A stretch of DNA of 64,000 nucleotides from Nostoc sp. CENA543 (GCF_002896875.1 NZ_CP023278.1:2294001-2358000), one strand, 5' to 3'. Positions 45,901 through 55,465 are shown, numbered from the stretch's first letter. The notes: generated by a model not told the origin, from the sequence alone. A program made the numbers and translations.

Positions 45901-48064
45901 TTGCTAAATGTTTAAATTCTAGAATTTGGTGTAAATAATCTTCTCTCAAAGACATGATGACTTTGACAAAAGGTATATTCAGACAATCACTGACAAACTG
46001 GTCGAATTGCTGTTTTTGGTGGCGGTCAGTACAGCCAAAGAAAAATTCTTCAAATTGGTCAAATATTAAAACCGTAATGAGATGATTATTCGCATTTTGA
46101 TGTAATTTTTCTAAAATGCTGCTAATAGTCACTGGCGTTTCTGTCACTGGTAAAACTTCTGATGTAATAGCTGCGTCACCTTTGAGTTGCGAAATTGCCA
46201 CCTTTAAAGATTTACCCAATTCTCGCACCCAATCTGTATAAACTTGCAATACTACAGGGACAGCAATTTGATCACCAATGGCGTGATTTTGTAAAGCTGG
46301 AACTAAACCAGCCGTCACAGTAGAACTCTTGCCCACCCCAGAGGGGCCGTGAATCACAATTAATTTTTGGTCTGAACGGCTAATTCTGCCAATTAAGTTA
46401 TTAATATCCCGTTCTCGCCCAGAAGCTGCAATTTCTAAAGCAATACTACTACTACCAGAGGCGGACATTAACGCCGGGTTGGTAGCTTGTCTTTGGGGTT
46501 TAAGACGACCTGCACCAATAAAAGCCCGTAAGCCATATTGTTGTTCGATAGAACGGCGTTTTTGGCGGATGCAATAGGCTTCTAAATAACGCCCGGCTTC
46601 AAAATAGAGCGATCGCAGTTTCCGCAACATCCTAATATAACGATGTGCGTCATATTGGTGCGCGCTATTTTCTAAAGCTGGGGTTAATTCCTGGGTGGCT
46701 TTATCTAGATAGGCTTGGGCTACAGCGTTTTCACCCAATTTTTGTTGGGCTTTAGCTAAGACTAAATAATAAATCTGCGCTAACAGCAGGGGAAATAAAC
46801 AATCATGGGGTATGGTGTCTTGCTGTTGGGCTTCGTCTAACTTGAGTAAGGACACATGGGCTAAAATACTCGCCTGTAACCACCGCGAAGCTTGAACGGC
46901 GACTTGGGCTAAAAAACCATAGTCACAAGCTAACTGAATTTGACTCCCGTAGATTTGATGTAACTCTAGGGAATGTTGGGCGACTTTTTGTAATTCATCC
47001 CATTGTTGCAGATGTTCCAAAACCTCTGCTAGTTGACCGATAAATTCTGCTGCAATATCCGGTCGGCGCGCCAATTCTAAGATTTCTATGCTTTGTTGTA
47101 AAGAAGATTTCGCCTGTTCCCAATATTCACGGTTATCTAGTTGATTTTGTGCCGCTAACCGACAATATGACAAGCCTAGATAAAACAGTAATACACTCTG
47201 TCTTAAAAGTGGGGAAGATGGGGGAGTCGGGCGGGGAAAAGTTGAGATTTCCGCTTCAGTTGGCTTTTCTGTGGATGACTGAGTCACAAGTTTTTGCCAA
47301 ATCAGCAAACTTTGTTGAAAATGATCTAAGGCGGGATGAATGCGATCGCTAATATAATTATCTAAACCAAAAACGAACTTTAAACTGGCGTTTAATTCTG
47401 GTTCTAGGGTAATTCCCCTCTCATGCAATTCACCGATAGCTGAATGTAGTTCGTCGCTATATTCCCACACTTGCGTTAGGGTGGGATAATTTGGGGCGAG
47501 TTTTGCTTGTCGCCGTTGTCCATGTTCGTTGGTTAAGACTTTGGCGAATAAAGCATCGGTTTCTTGACGCAGAAATTCTAATAATTCTGGTGTCGTCATG
47601 GTAAACCGAATCGGTGTCGCCGCCCAACTGGCAAAATCGGGGGCTAAACGCACGACTTTTTGTAGTATTTCCTCATTTACCCAAAAAATCATCGGAAATG
47701 AATGCTGTTTAGGCAATTCATCCCGAATATGATTAATTGACCTGAGTAAATCGTCAATTTCTTCGACGGTTTCTAAACCCAAAACCATCAACGCCGATGG
47801 GGGTTGATTATCTGTCTCTAACTGAAAATGCAAAGCTGAGTAAAGACTTCTGGTGTTTGGGGGTAAAACTACCTTGTGAATGCGCGCCACTCCCACCGCT
47901 AATTTATCTAGTGATTGCAGCACTCGCTCCTGTAACACACGATAATTACAGCAGACTACCACTACAGAAAAGTGACCACAAGATAGGGTAATCGCTCGCC
48001 ATAAACTTTGTAAAGCCTTACCGTTGGCTGTTTTAATATCTACTGGGAATTGTCCTTCAACCAT
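42965..48064 (-). CDS. TPR / STAND-type ATPase / WD40 protein
   Basis: 1699-aa multidomain protein. Residues 1-175 resemble a NTPase fold without a P-loop (SVVVVCCNYRVLQERVL; PMIFWVNEEIL). Residues 180-515 are helical with TPR-like repeats. A STAND-type (nSTAND1-like) ATPase occupies about 545-900: Walker A GPSGVGKSS (573-581), Walker B IFDQFEEFF (667-675). A coiled coil (905-1000) leads to one transmembrane helix (1010-1030), then 14 WD40 repeats (about 1094-1670), enough for two seven-bladed propellers (units such as GHTxxVNSVxFSPDGxxxAS...KLW). The upstream ATPase gene overlaps its start by 25 bp, so the two are translationally coupled. Likely a sensor switch; ligand unknown. Confidence 0.92.
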   Translation of the reverse strand: MVEGQFPVDIKTANGKALQSLWRAITLSCGHFSVVVVCCNYRVLQERVLQSLDKLAVGVARIHKVVLPPNTRSLYSALHFQLETDNQPPSALMVLGLETVEEIDDLLRSINHIRDELPKQHSFPMIFWVNEEILQKVVRLAPDFASWAATPIRFTMTTPELLEFLRQETDALFAKVLTNEHGQRRQAKLAPNYPTLTQVWEYSDELHSAIGELHERGITLEPELNASLKFVFGLDNYISDRIHPALDHFQQSLLIWQKLVTQSSTEKPTEAEISTFPRPTPPSSPLLRQSVLLFYLGLSYCRLAAQNQLDNREYWEQAKSSLQQSIEILELARRPDIAAEFIGQLAEVLEHLQQWDELQKVAQHSLELHQIYGSQIQLACDYGFLAQVAVQASRWLQASILAHVSLLKLDEAQQQDTIPHDCLFPLLLAQIYYLVLAKAQQKLGENAVAQAYLDKATQELTPALENSAHQYDAHRYIRMLRKLRSLYFEAGRYLEAYCIRQKRRSIEQQYGLRAFIGAGRLKPQRQATNPALMSASGSSSIALEIAASGRERDINNLIGRISRSDQKLIVIHGPSGVGKSSTVTAGLVPALQNHAIGDQIAVPVVLQVYTDWVRELGKSLKVAISQLKGDAAITSEVLPVTETPVTISSILEKLHQNANNHLITVLIFDQFEEFFFGCTDRHQKQQFDQFVSDCLNIPFVKVIMSLREDYLHQILEFKHLANLEAINNNILDKQIRYQLNNFSPEYAKAIIEKLTARSHSNLEPALINALVDDLSRDTGEIRPIELQVAGAQLQDEGITTLAQYQQYRPNKLIERYIKELIKDCGPTNERAALLVLYLLTDESNQRPFKTRAELATELAELEDADKLELVLNILVSSGLVVLFPDVPERYQLIHDYLVDLIRYLQEQESSLQAQLNQLRQKVEQSQTEIERLKRELRQKKQNSKLLDPQPQQGLDLLAELRELRKREELSQLEVEQLRAELKEKELTAQLVESQKQQRLSEAKLNRSLKMALAASALAILGLSVSIIIAVDSEIKTLSVSSEALFASQKGLDALKEGIKAGRKLQTTIWVDPYTREKVQTALYQAVVGVKEYNRLEGHTSGVNSAVFSPDGSLIVSASADNSVKLWRADGLMLPISLQHNKVVNSVSFSPNGQIIASASQDGTIKLWSRTGELQHTILGHEAGVNSVNFSPDGQAIASASTDKSIKLWSRDGKLLKAFLGHQQAVQSLAWSPDGQTLVSVSADRTIKLWKRDGQLLQTWNGHDSAILTVAWSPRGDMIASGGLDQKIKLWNLQGKLVRSITGHTGAITSVSFSQDAQTIASASTDESLKLWSLKGVLLGTLKGHNNWVNSVSFSPDGKTLVSTSRDKTIKLWRWQDVLQRDPQTDEDDWITSISFSPDGRMVAAASRDNTVKIISSDGKILRTFPKHDDQVWGVAWSGDGQVIASASKDKTVKLWSQDGKLLHTLKGHTNAVWAVAWSPNHQVLASASKDNTVKLWSREGKLIHTLTGHTDAVNWVSFSPDGKLLASASDDLTVKLWDLNGQLLHNLADHKRPVNGVAWSPDSQILASASIDSTVKIWSRDGQLLKTLSGDGDNFTSIGFSRDGRTLAASSDDKIKLWNREGTALISLKGDKEELTSVSFSPNGKILAVGSGKGRVIFRNLDDFKLAQLLTRGCHFLHDYLQTNSKLTQSDRSLCPQDH

Positions 48065-49371
48065 GACTTAAATTTTGGTGTCTCGGCTAAAACTGGATTG
48101 ACAGCAAACCAAACCCCTTGATGGTCGCGGTATTCAAAGACAAATAAACTACGCAATAAGGTATGGTATTCTATATCTCCCCTAACCCGTTGTTGTTTGA
48201 CCACTTGGAAGATTAACTCCCACTCTTGGCTATCGATAGGGTTAGCGCGGTAGTCTCGTTGTCTTTGAATGACTAACTCGACACATGCTTTTTCAAAGGG
48301 TGGATCTTGTTCTCGCAGACAGTCAAACAGCAACCCCAATAAATCGCGCACATGACCACCACTGATCAGGCACAATCTATCTAGTGTTTCTAAATTATCG
48401 AATACCTCTGTAATTAAGCTTAAGCGATCGCTCGGTTGAATGTCAGGGAAAGCCCTAGCTAAAACCATTTGACGCATCAAATCTAAGCCTTGCTGGAAAA
48501 TCTCCCCAGAACGTAACCTGACGGGAATCATCGGTAATACCTTCGGTGCGACTCCACCACCTAAACGGTGTTGTAGTTCCGCGCTGTCGTTGGAAAAGGT
48601 TAAAGCTAAGGGGATGGTGTAAACTACATGACAATGGAGCTTACGCAATTGTTCACCCCTATCGATAAATAAATATTCTGGCAGCGATCGCCCCGATGGT
48701 AAAGGACGAATGGCGACTCTATCTAAGTTATCGACAATTACAACTAGGCCTTTTTTCCCCTTGGCTTTGAGTTCCTTATCAGCCCGTTCTAAGAGTTCTT
48801 GGTTAATTGATTGCAAAATTCCCTGGGTGCGGGGTTCGAGGTAATCTCGCAAACGGCGACGCAATTGGGGACTTTCTTTTGTTTTGGCGGTAATTTTGGC
48901 AATTCCCACTGATAATTCCGCTTCTACCCCCAAATCAATGGGAGTTTGCAGAAAATCCATCACCTCACTAAATAACTTAGTAAAGTAGTTAGGCTTGAGG
49001 CGGATTTTCATTGCTTCCAGACTTTCGCTCACCTGTCCAGCGATCGCTAGTAAAATATCAGTGACATCCACATCCGCCATTTCTAGGACATGGGTAGACT
49101 CAAAGTACACTACATGAAATTGCGCCTCTTCTAACTCCGCCTTCAAGCGCAATAGTTCCGTAGATTTACCGCAACCCAAGTGTCCTGTAAATAACTGACA
49201 GGTGGGTGAATTGGGAGAAATGCGAGTAATAGTACGCAGCAGTGCTTCAATAATTTTACCGCCCCGCACCGATGCAAAATCAATATAGTATCGGCGATCG
49301 CTGTTATTTCCCATCATCAACGGTCTGCTGGGATTACAAGCCTGATAGAATTTTTCTAAATCTAAGGGCAT
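48040..49371 (-). CDS. P-loop ATPase, partner of the WD40 protein
   Basis: 443-aa AAA-like ATPase. Walker A GHLGCGKST at 63-71, Walker B VIVDNLDR at 211-218, followed by YTIPLALTFS (sensor-1 position). No signal peptide, membrane helix or DNA-binding motif was recognised. The N-terminal part (DLEKFYQACNPSRPL, RRYYIDFASVRGGKII) and FTGHLGCGKSTELLRL are, from memory, typical of a cyanobacterial family found next to large TPR or WD40 genes. Its last 25 bp overlap the WD40 gene start. A palindromic MITE-like element lies 36-174 bp upstream of its ATG. Biochemical role unknown. Confidence 0.88.
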   Translation of the reverse strand: MPLDLEKFYQACNPSRPLMMGNNSDRRYYIDFASVRGGKIIEALLRTITRISPNSPTCQLFTGHLGCGKSTELLRLKAELEEAQFHVVYFESTHVLEMADVDVTDILLAIAGQVSESLEAMKIRLKPNYFTKLFSEVMDFLQTPIDLGVEAELSVGIAKITAKTKESPQLRRRLRDYLEPRTQGILQSINQELLERADKELKAKGKKGLVVIVDNLDRVAIRPLPSGRSLPEYLFIDRGEQLRKLHCHVVYTIPLALTFSNDSAELQHRLGGGVAPKVLPMIPVRLRSGEIFQQGLDLMRQMVLARAFPDIQPSDRLSLITEVFDNLETLDRLCLISGGHVRDLLGLLFDCLREQDPPFEKACVELVIQRQRDYRANPIDSQEWELIFQVVKQQRVRGDIEYHTLLRSLFVFEYRDHQGVWFAVNPVLAETPKFKSWLKDNSQ

Positions 49372-49406
49372 ATTGGGATTTTGGATTTGGGATTTGGGAT
49401 TTTGGA

Positions 49407-49545
49407 TTAGGGGCTTCCAACTAAAAAATATTCCATCTGTAGGGTGCGTCAGCGTGAGAAACCTTCGCTATATCTAGATATTCTTTATACTGACGTACCC
49501 TACGAACAGTCAATTTGGGATAATTTAATTTTTGGAAGTCCCTTA
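49407..49545. mobile_element. MITE-like element with TWAGGGRCTTCCAA ends
   Basis: 139-bp element. Ends TTAGGGGCTTCCAA and (reverse complement) TAAGGGACTTCCAA match at 12 of 14. Inside is a second inverted repeat, GTAGGGTGCGTCAG (49439-49452) against CTGACGTACCCTAC (49490-49503). It carries no gene. A solo end of the same sequence is at 54188-54201. It lies upstream of the ATPase/WD40 operon. Confidence 0.65.
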
Positions 49546-50025
49546 CAGCATGGTTTCATGTGAGCAATCACTGAAAATCGGTGAAAAGTCGCAGAAATTT
49601 CTTCCTTTTGCCGTTTGCCTTTTTACCTTTACCTTTTTACTAGATGCTTATCGTTAATTAATCATCGTTTTTACAGTCTCAAGCCCTTAGACTCTCGCTT
49701 CACATTGAAAATACGTTGCTTTTTGACAACTTATGCGTTGATTTCAGCACTTATTACCCAAATTACTCAATAATTTAGCAGTATTCAGGATATTTTTCCC
49801 ATCAGGTTGTAGTTTTATACACAATTGTCACAGTTGTAAATTTTACAAAAGTATAAATAAATCAAACAATGGTTTGTTCAAATTCCCGACGTTTGGAAAG
49901 AGTCGGCGGGATATGACTGATCATAAATTTGTGTGGCGGACTACCAGCATGATTGAAAATAGCTATTAATTAATAAAGATAGTAACTAGTAGTGGTGTGG
50001 CAAACCTTAAATGATGAATTAGGCC

Positions 50026-50121
50026 TAGGTTGGGTTGAGGCTTTGCGTTCGCCCTTGGCGTTCCCGTAGGGTAGCCCAACGCTATAAACAATGTTGGGTT
50101 TCCTAACGTCAACCCAACCTA
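50026..50121. mobile_element. palindromic repeat element
   Basis: 96 bp bounded by a perfect 13-bp inverted repeat, TAGGTTGGGTTGA and TCAACCCAACCTA, with GCGTTCGCCCTTGGCGTTCC in the interior. Such AACCCAACCTA-ended palindromes are common in Nostocales intergenic DNA. Confidence 0.65.
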
Positions 50122-50300
50122 CAATTTTTTCGCACTATTTTAGTCTAGACAGTCCACTACACATACTGAGATTTTTTTCAGAAATCAAATCGGATGCCTA
50201 TACTATTATAAATATTAAGAAGATCTCACAAATTAAAATGTACTTAACAGTACCTTTTGAATTTATTTTTCGTGTATTAAATAGTTTAATATCTTAAATT

Positions 50301-50331
50301 AGAACCTCGATTTGACTCAAATCGAGGTTCT
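50301..50331. repeat. 31-bp palindrome
   Basis: AGAACCTCGATTTGA and its exact complement around a single central C. Would form a tight RNA hairpin. It is in the gap before the 69-aa gene, and no T tract is evident. Confidence 0.6.
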
Positions 50332-50447
50332 GAATTTGTTTATAAATAATTTAGAATTCACAGAGAGTCAAACCAGTTAATTTTTCTAGACTGACTGGCT
50401 TTTAGTCAGTGATTGAGCCTCTTAAAAGGAACACAGAGCATGAGAAA

Positions 50448-50657
50448 CTATATTGTACACTCTCGCCTAATCAAACAATCTTCAGGCTGTTGCTCTCTAC
50501 CAGCTATTTGCCATGAATTGATAGTTTTCTGAGCAAAATGAGACTCTATAGGAAAGGTTTCTGGTTGAAATACTTCCCTATAAATAATCTGATTGACACC
50601 AGCATTATATAAAAAGATAGGTAATGCAATGATGCCTAAATAAATCCTCCTGAACAT
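50448..50657 (-). CDS. possible small membrane-anchored protein
   Basis: 69-aa frame beginning MFRRIYLGIIALPIFLYNAG, a plausible signal anchor (basic then hydrophobic), followed by a polar tail with EVFQPETFPIESHFAQ. ATG 50657 is preceded by CTGAGGTTATC, a good ribosome-binding site. No family recognised; there is no gene near it on the same strand. Coding potential is moderate. Confidence 0.45.
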   Translation of the reverse strand: MFRRIYLGIIALPIFLYNAGVNQIIYREVFQPETFPIESHFAQKTINSWQIAGREQQPEDCLIRRECTI

Positions 50658-51238
50658 GATAACCTCAGTTCAAAACTTCCGATTGTGCTACTTTGTAGAT
50701 GCCACCTGATGAATCGGAATTTCCACACGGAGTATGACATATTTAACTTGTAGTTTCGTATGTTTACTCAATGCTACTACCCGCAAAGACGTGATAAACC
50801 AATCACCTTTTCCAGTGTGATTGTGTCAGCCATCTTTAACTACATTGTGAATATATAAGTTTTCCTGGATTGACGCAAAAATTGACTGTTGAAGCTGAAT
50901 TACAGGAACTTTCGTGTTGCAAGTCAATCAATTTTAGATTATGGATTTTAGATTTTAGATTGACTGCACCCATAAAGGGATACAGCTTAGGGATTTTGGA
51001 TTGAATATTTTAGATTTTTTCCGCCCACGGTGGGGTTTGTACCAAAAACAATCCAAAATTTAAAATCTAAAATTCCGAGATCCCCATATATTATTTTCGC
51101 ATACTCGGTGATGTTTCAAAATAGGAAATAATAGGAAAATAAACAGTGCTGAGTTAAAAAACCGGTCACAAGGTTCAGGGCTGGTATCAAATACATAATT
51201 GATGAGTATTTCTTCTCACTCAGCACCGATGTTTCCCA
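50658..51238. other. intergenic region, repeat R3 relative
   Basis: About 580 bp. The stretch 50938-51072 resembles 33418-33676: GGATTTTAGATTTT units, TTTTTTCCGCCCACGGTGGG and an inverted AAATCCAAAATTTAAAATC end. The remainder must hold the UPF0182 promoter; no gene. Confidence 0.5.
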
Positions 51239-54190
51239 ATGCCGAAAGTTATGTTCAAAAAATGGTTTGTTAAATTACTGATAGTATTCTTGGGGCTGTG
51301 GCTATTGGCGGATATAGGTGCGCGCTTGGGTGCAGAAATTTTCTGGTTTCAGGAAGTTGGTTATGTCCGAGTGTTTTTAGTCAGGCTGGTGACACGCGGT
51401 GGTTTATGGTTGTTGATTACTGGGCTAACTGCTGCTTATCTGCTGGGAAATCTCACCTTGGCGCAACGACTCAAGTATCCCCAGTCTGCGAAAGTTGAGG
51501 AAGTACAACCAGAATTGGTGAGTTTGAGTAGTAAATTACAAAAAATGCTCAGTCCAGGATATACCCAACATCCTCAAACCCACCCCAGAGAAGACAAAAA
51601 TCTTTACCCGTTAAAATTAAGGTTTTTATTACCTCTAGCTTTAATCTTGAGTTTATTAGTCGGTTTAATGCTAGTCCACTATAGTCAAATTGCTTTTGGC
51701 TATTGGTTTGGAACTGACAAAAACCAGATGATTCTTCCGGTGAGACTGGAAACACTTTGGCAATTGGGAATAGAGATTTTCAGTCAGCCTTTATATTTAG
51801 GTTTAGTAATCGGTGGCGCGATCGCTATTTTAATTTACTCTCGTTTTTTATTAACTGCGATCGCTCTCCTGTTCAGTGTTGGCTTAGGCAGTATCATGTA
51901 CCACAACTGGGCTAAGGTGCTGCAATACTTCCAGCCGACAGCTTTTAACAGCACAGATCCCCTATTTGGCTTAGATATCAAGTTTTTTATCTTTTCTCTT
52001 CCCTTTTGGGAACTCTTAGAAATCTGGCTGATGGGGATGTTTTTATATGGTTTTGTCGCTGTGTGTCTCACCTATCTTTTATCAGCAGATAGTCTGAGTC
52101 AAGGTATATTCCCTGGTTTCTCATCTCCACAGCAGCGTCATTTATATGGGATGGGTGGCTTGTTCATGCTGCTGGTGAGTTTTAGTTATTGGTTGAGTCG
52201 CTATGAGTTGGTTTATTCTCCCCGTGGGGTGAGTTATGGCGCAAGTTACACTGATGTTTATGTTCAATTGCCAGTTTACAACGGTTTGTGCGGTTTAGCG
52301 TTGGCGATCGCCACCTACCTATTATGGCGGACTATCTTTTGGCGTGCGGCTTCCCGCTATCGTCCGTTTTTCTTCTATGGCGTAGGTTTATATTTACTAT
52401 TTGTGGGAGTAGCCGGTTATATCCTACCCACAATCGTGCAGTATTTGGTTGTGCAACCCAACGAACTGCAACGGGAAGAACCCTATATTCAACGTACTAT
52501 CGCCCTCACCAGAGAAGCATTTGGTTTAGAAGCAATTGACGCGCAAACATTCAACCCCCAAGGAAAACTCACAGAGGCGGCTCTCAAAGCCAATGATTTG
52601 ACGATTCGTAACATTCGCCTTTGGGATCAGCGTCCACTTTTGGACACTAACCGCCAATTACAACAATTTCGCCCCTATTATCGCTTTCCTGATGCGGATA
52701 TTGACCGCTACACCCTCCAAGAACAACCAAACCCCATCAAACGCCAGGTATTAATTGCAGCTAGGGAATTAGACTATAGTGCTGTTCCCCAACAGGCACA
52801 AACTTGGGTAAACCAACATTTAATTTATACCCACGGTTACGGGTTTACCATGAGTCCGGTGAATACAGTCGCAGCCGGAGGTTTACCAGAATATTTTGTC
52901 AAAGATATTGGTAGTAATGAACAAGGCGCACTGACTACAGCCAACGCAGCTGTGCGCGAGAGTATACCCATTGGACAGCCCCGCATTTATTACGGTGAAA
53001 TTACTAATACATATGTAATGACGGGAACAAGAGTGAGAGAGTTAGACTATCCTAGTGGTAGTGATAATGCTTACAATACCTATAATGGCTTGGGTGGTGT
53101 CAGGATAGGTGCGCCGTGGCGGAGGGCGTTATTTTCCCTATATTTAAGAGATTGGCAGATGTTATTTACACGGGACTTTTTACCAGATACTAAGGTATTG
53201 TTCCGGCGGAATATCAAACGCAGAATCCAGGCGATCGCACCGTTTTTAAGATATGATAGTGACCCCTATTTAGTCGCCGCTAACGCTAACAGTGAATTTC
53301 CAGGGGAAAATAATCGTCTATTTTGGATAGTGGATGCTTACACAACTAGCGATCGCTATCCTTACTCAGACCCCAACAATAACGGTATCAATTACATTCG
53401 TAACTCTGTCAAAGTCGTAATTGATGCGTATAACGGCACAGTGAAATTTTATATCGCTGACCCACAAGATCCCATCATCACCACTTGGTCTAGGATATTT
53501 CCCGACTTGTTCCAACCCCTCAAAAATATGCCTGTGACTCTCCAAAGTCATATCCGTTATCCCCTAGATTTCTTTACCATTCAATCAGAACGGTTAATGA
53601 CCTACCACATGACCGACCCGCAGGTATTTTACAACCGGGAAGACCAATGGCAAATACCCAATGAAATCTATGGTAGTCAAGCGCGTTTAGTCGAACCTTA
53701 TTATTTGATTACCAGTCTTCCCACCGTTCCCTTTGAAGAATTTCTCTTATTTTTACCCTACACACCCAAAGAACGGACTAACCTGATTGCTTGGTTAGCG
53801 GCGCGATCGGATGGGGAAAATTACGGTAAATTACTGTTATATAACTTCCCCAAAGAACGCCTAGTATACGGGCCAGAACAAATAGAAGCGCGAATTAATC
53901 AAGACCCAGTCATTTCACAACAAATTTCTCTGTGGAATCGTCAAGGGTCGAGAGCCATTCAAGGGAATTTACTAGTGATTCCCATTGAACAATCATTATT
54001 GTATGTTGAACCGATTTATCTAGAAGCCACCCAAAATAGTCTTCCTACCTTAGTGAGAGTAGTGGTAGCCTACGAAAACCGCATCGTCATGGCGCAAACC
54101 TTAGAACAAGCCTTGCGGGGAATTTTCCAACCAGAAGTCACACCCGCACCAGCTATTATTCGTCCTGTAGAAGAACCTCCGGCAAGTTAA
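51239..54190 (+). CDS. UPF0182 membrane protein
   Basis: 983-aa protein of the UPF0182 family. The N-terminal third (to about 400) has around seven transmembrane helices (for example [61 protein letters not shown]). The remainder is soluble, with typical family stretches [30 protein letters not shown] and [20 protein letters not shown]. The topology suggests a large extracytoplasmic domain. Function unknown. Its stop codon TAA at 54188 is also the first bases of a solo MITE end. Confidence 0.93.
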   Translation: MPKVMFKKWFVKLLIVFLGLWLLADIGARLGAEIFWFQEVGYVRVFLVRLVTRGGLWLLITGLTAAYLLGNLTLAQRLKYPQSAKVEEVQPELVSLSSKLQKMLSPGYTQHPQTHPREDKNLYPLKLRFLLPLALILSLLVGLMLVHYSQIAFGYWFGTDKNQMILPVRLETLWQLGIEIFSQPLYLGLVIGGAIAILIYSRFLLTAIALLFSVGLGSIMYHNWAKVLQYFQPTAFNSTDPLFGLDIKFFIFSLPFWELLEIWLMGMFLYGFVAVCLTYLLSADSLSQGIFPGFSSPQQRHLYGMGGLFMLLVSFSYWLSRYELVYSPRGVSYGASYTDVYVQLPVYNGLCGLALAIATYLLWRTIFWRAASRYRPFFFYGVGLYLLFVGVAGYILPTIVQYLVVQPNELQREEPYIQRTIALTREAFGLEAIDAQTFNPQGKLTEAALKANDLTIRNIRLWDQRPLLDTNRQLQQFRPYYRFPDADIDRYTLQEQPNPIKRQVLIAARELDYSAVPQQAQTWVNQHLIYTHGYGFTMSPVNTVAAGGLPEYFVKDIGSNEQGALTTANAAVRESIPIGQPRIYYGEITNTYVMTGTRVRELDYPSGSDNAYNTYNGLGGVRIGAPWRRALFSLYLRDWQMLFTRDFLPDTKVLFRRNIKRRIQAIAPFLRYDSDPYLVAANANSEFPGENNRLFWIVDAYTTSDRYPYSDPNNNGINYIRNSVKVVIDAYNGTVKFYIADPQDPIITTWSRIFPDLFQPLKNMPVTLQSHIRYPLDFFTIQSERLMTYHMTDPQVFYNREDQWQIPNEIYGSQARLVEPYYLITSLPTVPFEEFLLFLPYTPKERTNLIAWLAARSDGENYGKLLLYNFPKERLVYGPEQIEARINQDPVISQQISLWNRQGSRAIQGNLLVIPIEQSLLYVEPIYLEATQNSLPTLVRVVVAYENRIVMAQTLEQALRGIFQPEVTPAPAIIRPVEEPPAS

Positions 54191-54201
54191 GGGACTTCCA
54201 A
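54188..54201. repeat. solo MITE end overlapping the UPF0182 stop codon
   Basis: TAAGGGACTTCCAA, identical to the right end of the 49407-49545 element. No matching second end was found nearby. Confidence 0.5.
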
Positions 54202-54322
54202 TTAAAAAAATATACTATTTTGTTGATGGCAAGGGGGCAGGGGGCAGGGGGAAAAACAGTTGTTTTGAAGAAGATAAATTTGGATAGTTTATTTTCTGAA
54301 CGTTCCTAACTGCATCTGGGAA

Positions 54323-54360
54323 GTAAAAAGGCAAAAGGTTTTTTTCTTTTGCCTTTTTAC
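54323..54360. terminator. bidirectional terminator
   Basis: Perfect 15-bp stem GTAAAAAGGCAAAAG / CTTTTGCCTTTTTAC with an 8-base GTTTTTTT loop, T-rich on both outgoing strands, between the convergent UPF0182 and SDR genes. Confidence 0.8.
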
Positions 54361-54379
54361 TTTTTACTTTTTCCTTCTT

Positions 54380-55138
54380 TCACGCATTCATGCCGCCATC
54401 AACATCGATGGTTGCACCGGTGATATAAGAAGCTTCTGGACTGGCGAGGAAAGCTACTACAGCTGCGATTTCCTCTGGTTTACCGTAGCGTCCCAAGGGA
54501 ATGAAAGACTTTTGTTGGGCAGCAAAATCAGTGTCTGATGGATTCATATCAGTCTCAATTGAACCAGGCTGCACGATATTGACTGTAATTCCTTTGCTAC
54601 CAAGGTCACGCGCCCAGCCTCTGGTATAACCTGTGAGGGCTGCTTTAGTTCCTGAATAATCAGAGATTTGCGAAAAAAGGGAGTGAGTTCCCAAACAAGA
54701 ACCGATGGAAATAATTCTTCCACCTGCACCCATCAAAGGTACAGCAGTACGCACAGCAGTCACTACACCGCCTACATTGATAGCCCACTGACGATCTAAA
54801 GCCGCAGTATCGATTGCAGAGTCTCCTACGGAGCCACGAACGAGTACGCCCGCATTATTCACCAGAATGTCGAGACGACCAAAATGGGCAGCAACCTGCT
54901 TGACTAAATTCTCGACCTGCACAGGATCAGCTTGGTCAGCTTGGAAGCCTAGGGATTTAACTCCCTGTGCTTCTATTTCTTGAACCAGACTTTCAGCTTT
55001 GGCGACTGAGTTGGCGTAACTAATGGCGACATTTGCACCATCTTCCGCCAGACGCTTGGCGATCGCTGCACCAATACCCCTTGAAGCACCTGTGACCAAG
55101 GCCACCTTACCTAAGAGTTTTCGAGGGTTCTGATTCAT
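54380..55138 (-). CDS. SDR family oxidoreductase
   Basis: 252-aa short-chain dehydrogenase/reductase. Cofactor motif VTGASRGIGAAIA (about 16-28), NNAG in LVNNAGVLVRGS, catalytic Ser in IISIGSC, and YSGTK with Tyr and Lys, then QPGSIETDMNP. The C-terminal VAFLASPEASYITGATIDVDGGMNA is standard for classical SDRs such as glucose dehydrogenase and 3-oxoacyl-ACP reductase homologues. Substrate not predictable. ATG 55138 starts MNQNPRKLLGKVALV; the frame is open a further 28 codons without similarity. Confidence 0.93.
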   Translation of the reverse strand: MNQNPRKLLGKVALVTGASRGIGAAIAKRLAEDGANVAISYANSVAKAESLVQEIEAQGVKSLGFQADQADPVQVENLVKQVAAHFGRLDILVNNAGVLVRGSVGDSAIDTAALDRQWAINVGGVVTAVRTAVPLMGAGGRIISIGSCLGTHSLFSQISDYSGTKAALTGYTRGWARDLGSKGITVNIVQPGSIETDMNPSDTDFAAQQKSFIPLGRYGKPEEIAAVVAFLASPEASYITGATIDVDGGMNA

Positions 55139-55465
55139 AAATGCGTTAATTGTATTTTTACTGAAATAGTGCTGATCCCAATTCTCGATGAAAACGTGCT
55201 TAATTATTTGAGAAAATAGCAACTTATCTAAAAAAATTTCTCTGTGTACCTTTGCCCTAACCTCTGCATACCTGAGCGTTAAAAAAGTGCAGATTTGACC
55301 AACATTGGTTTTTTATTGCTGTTTCTGTTCTATACCTCTAAATCCCCGCACTAGATACTTGATGCTTGATTGTTGGGTGTAATGAAAATGTCATATTTTA
55401 GTTTTCGTTTCGATTTTTACTGAGCAATTCAATATACAATCTAGAACTTAAAATCTGGAATCACC

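Larger units (their letters stand above)
49372..50447. other. intergenic region with two MITE-like elements
   Basis: About 1.1 kb between the ATPase gene and a small minus-strand gene. It holds the elements at 49407-49545 and 50026-50121 and a palindrome at 50301-50331. A 68-codon frame at 50091-50297 on the plus strand starts inside the second element, lacks a ribosome-binding site and is not considered a gene. Confidence 0.55.

Noticed and set aside
50091-50297. 68-codon plus-strand frame
   Set aside because: Starts within a palindromic repeat, no ribosome-binding site, no sensible protein pattern.
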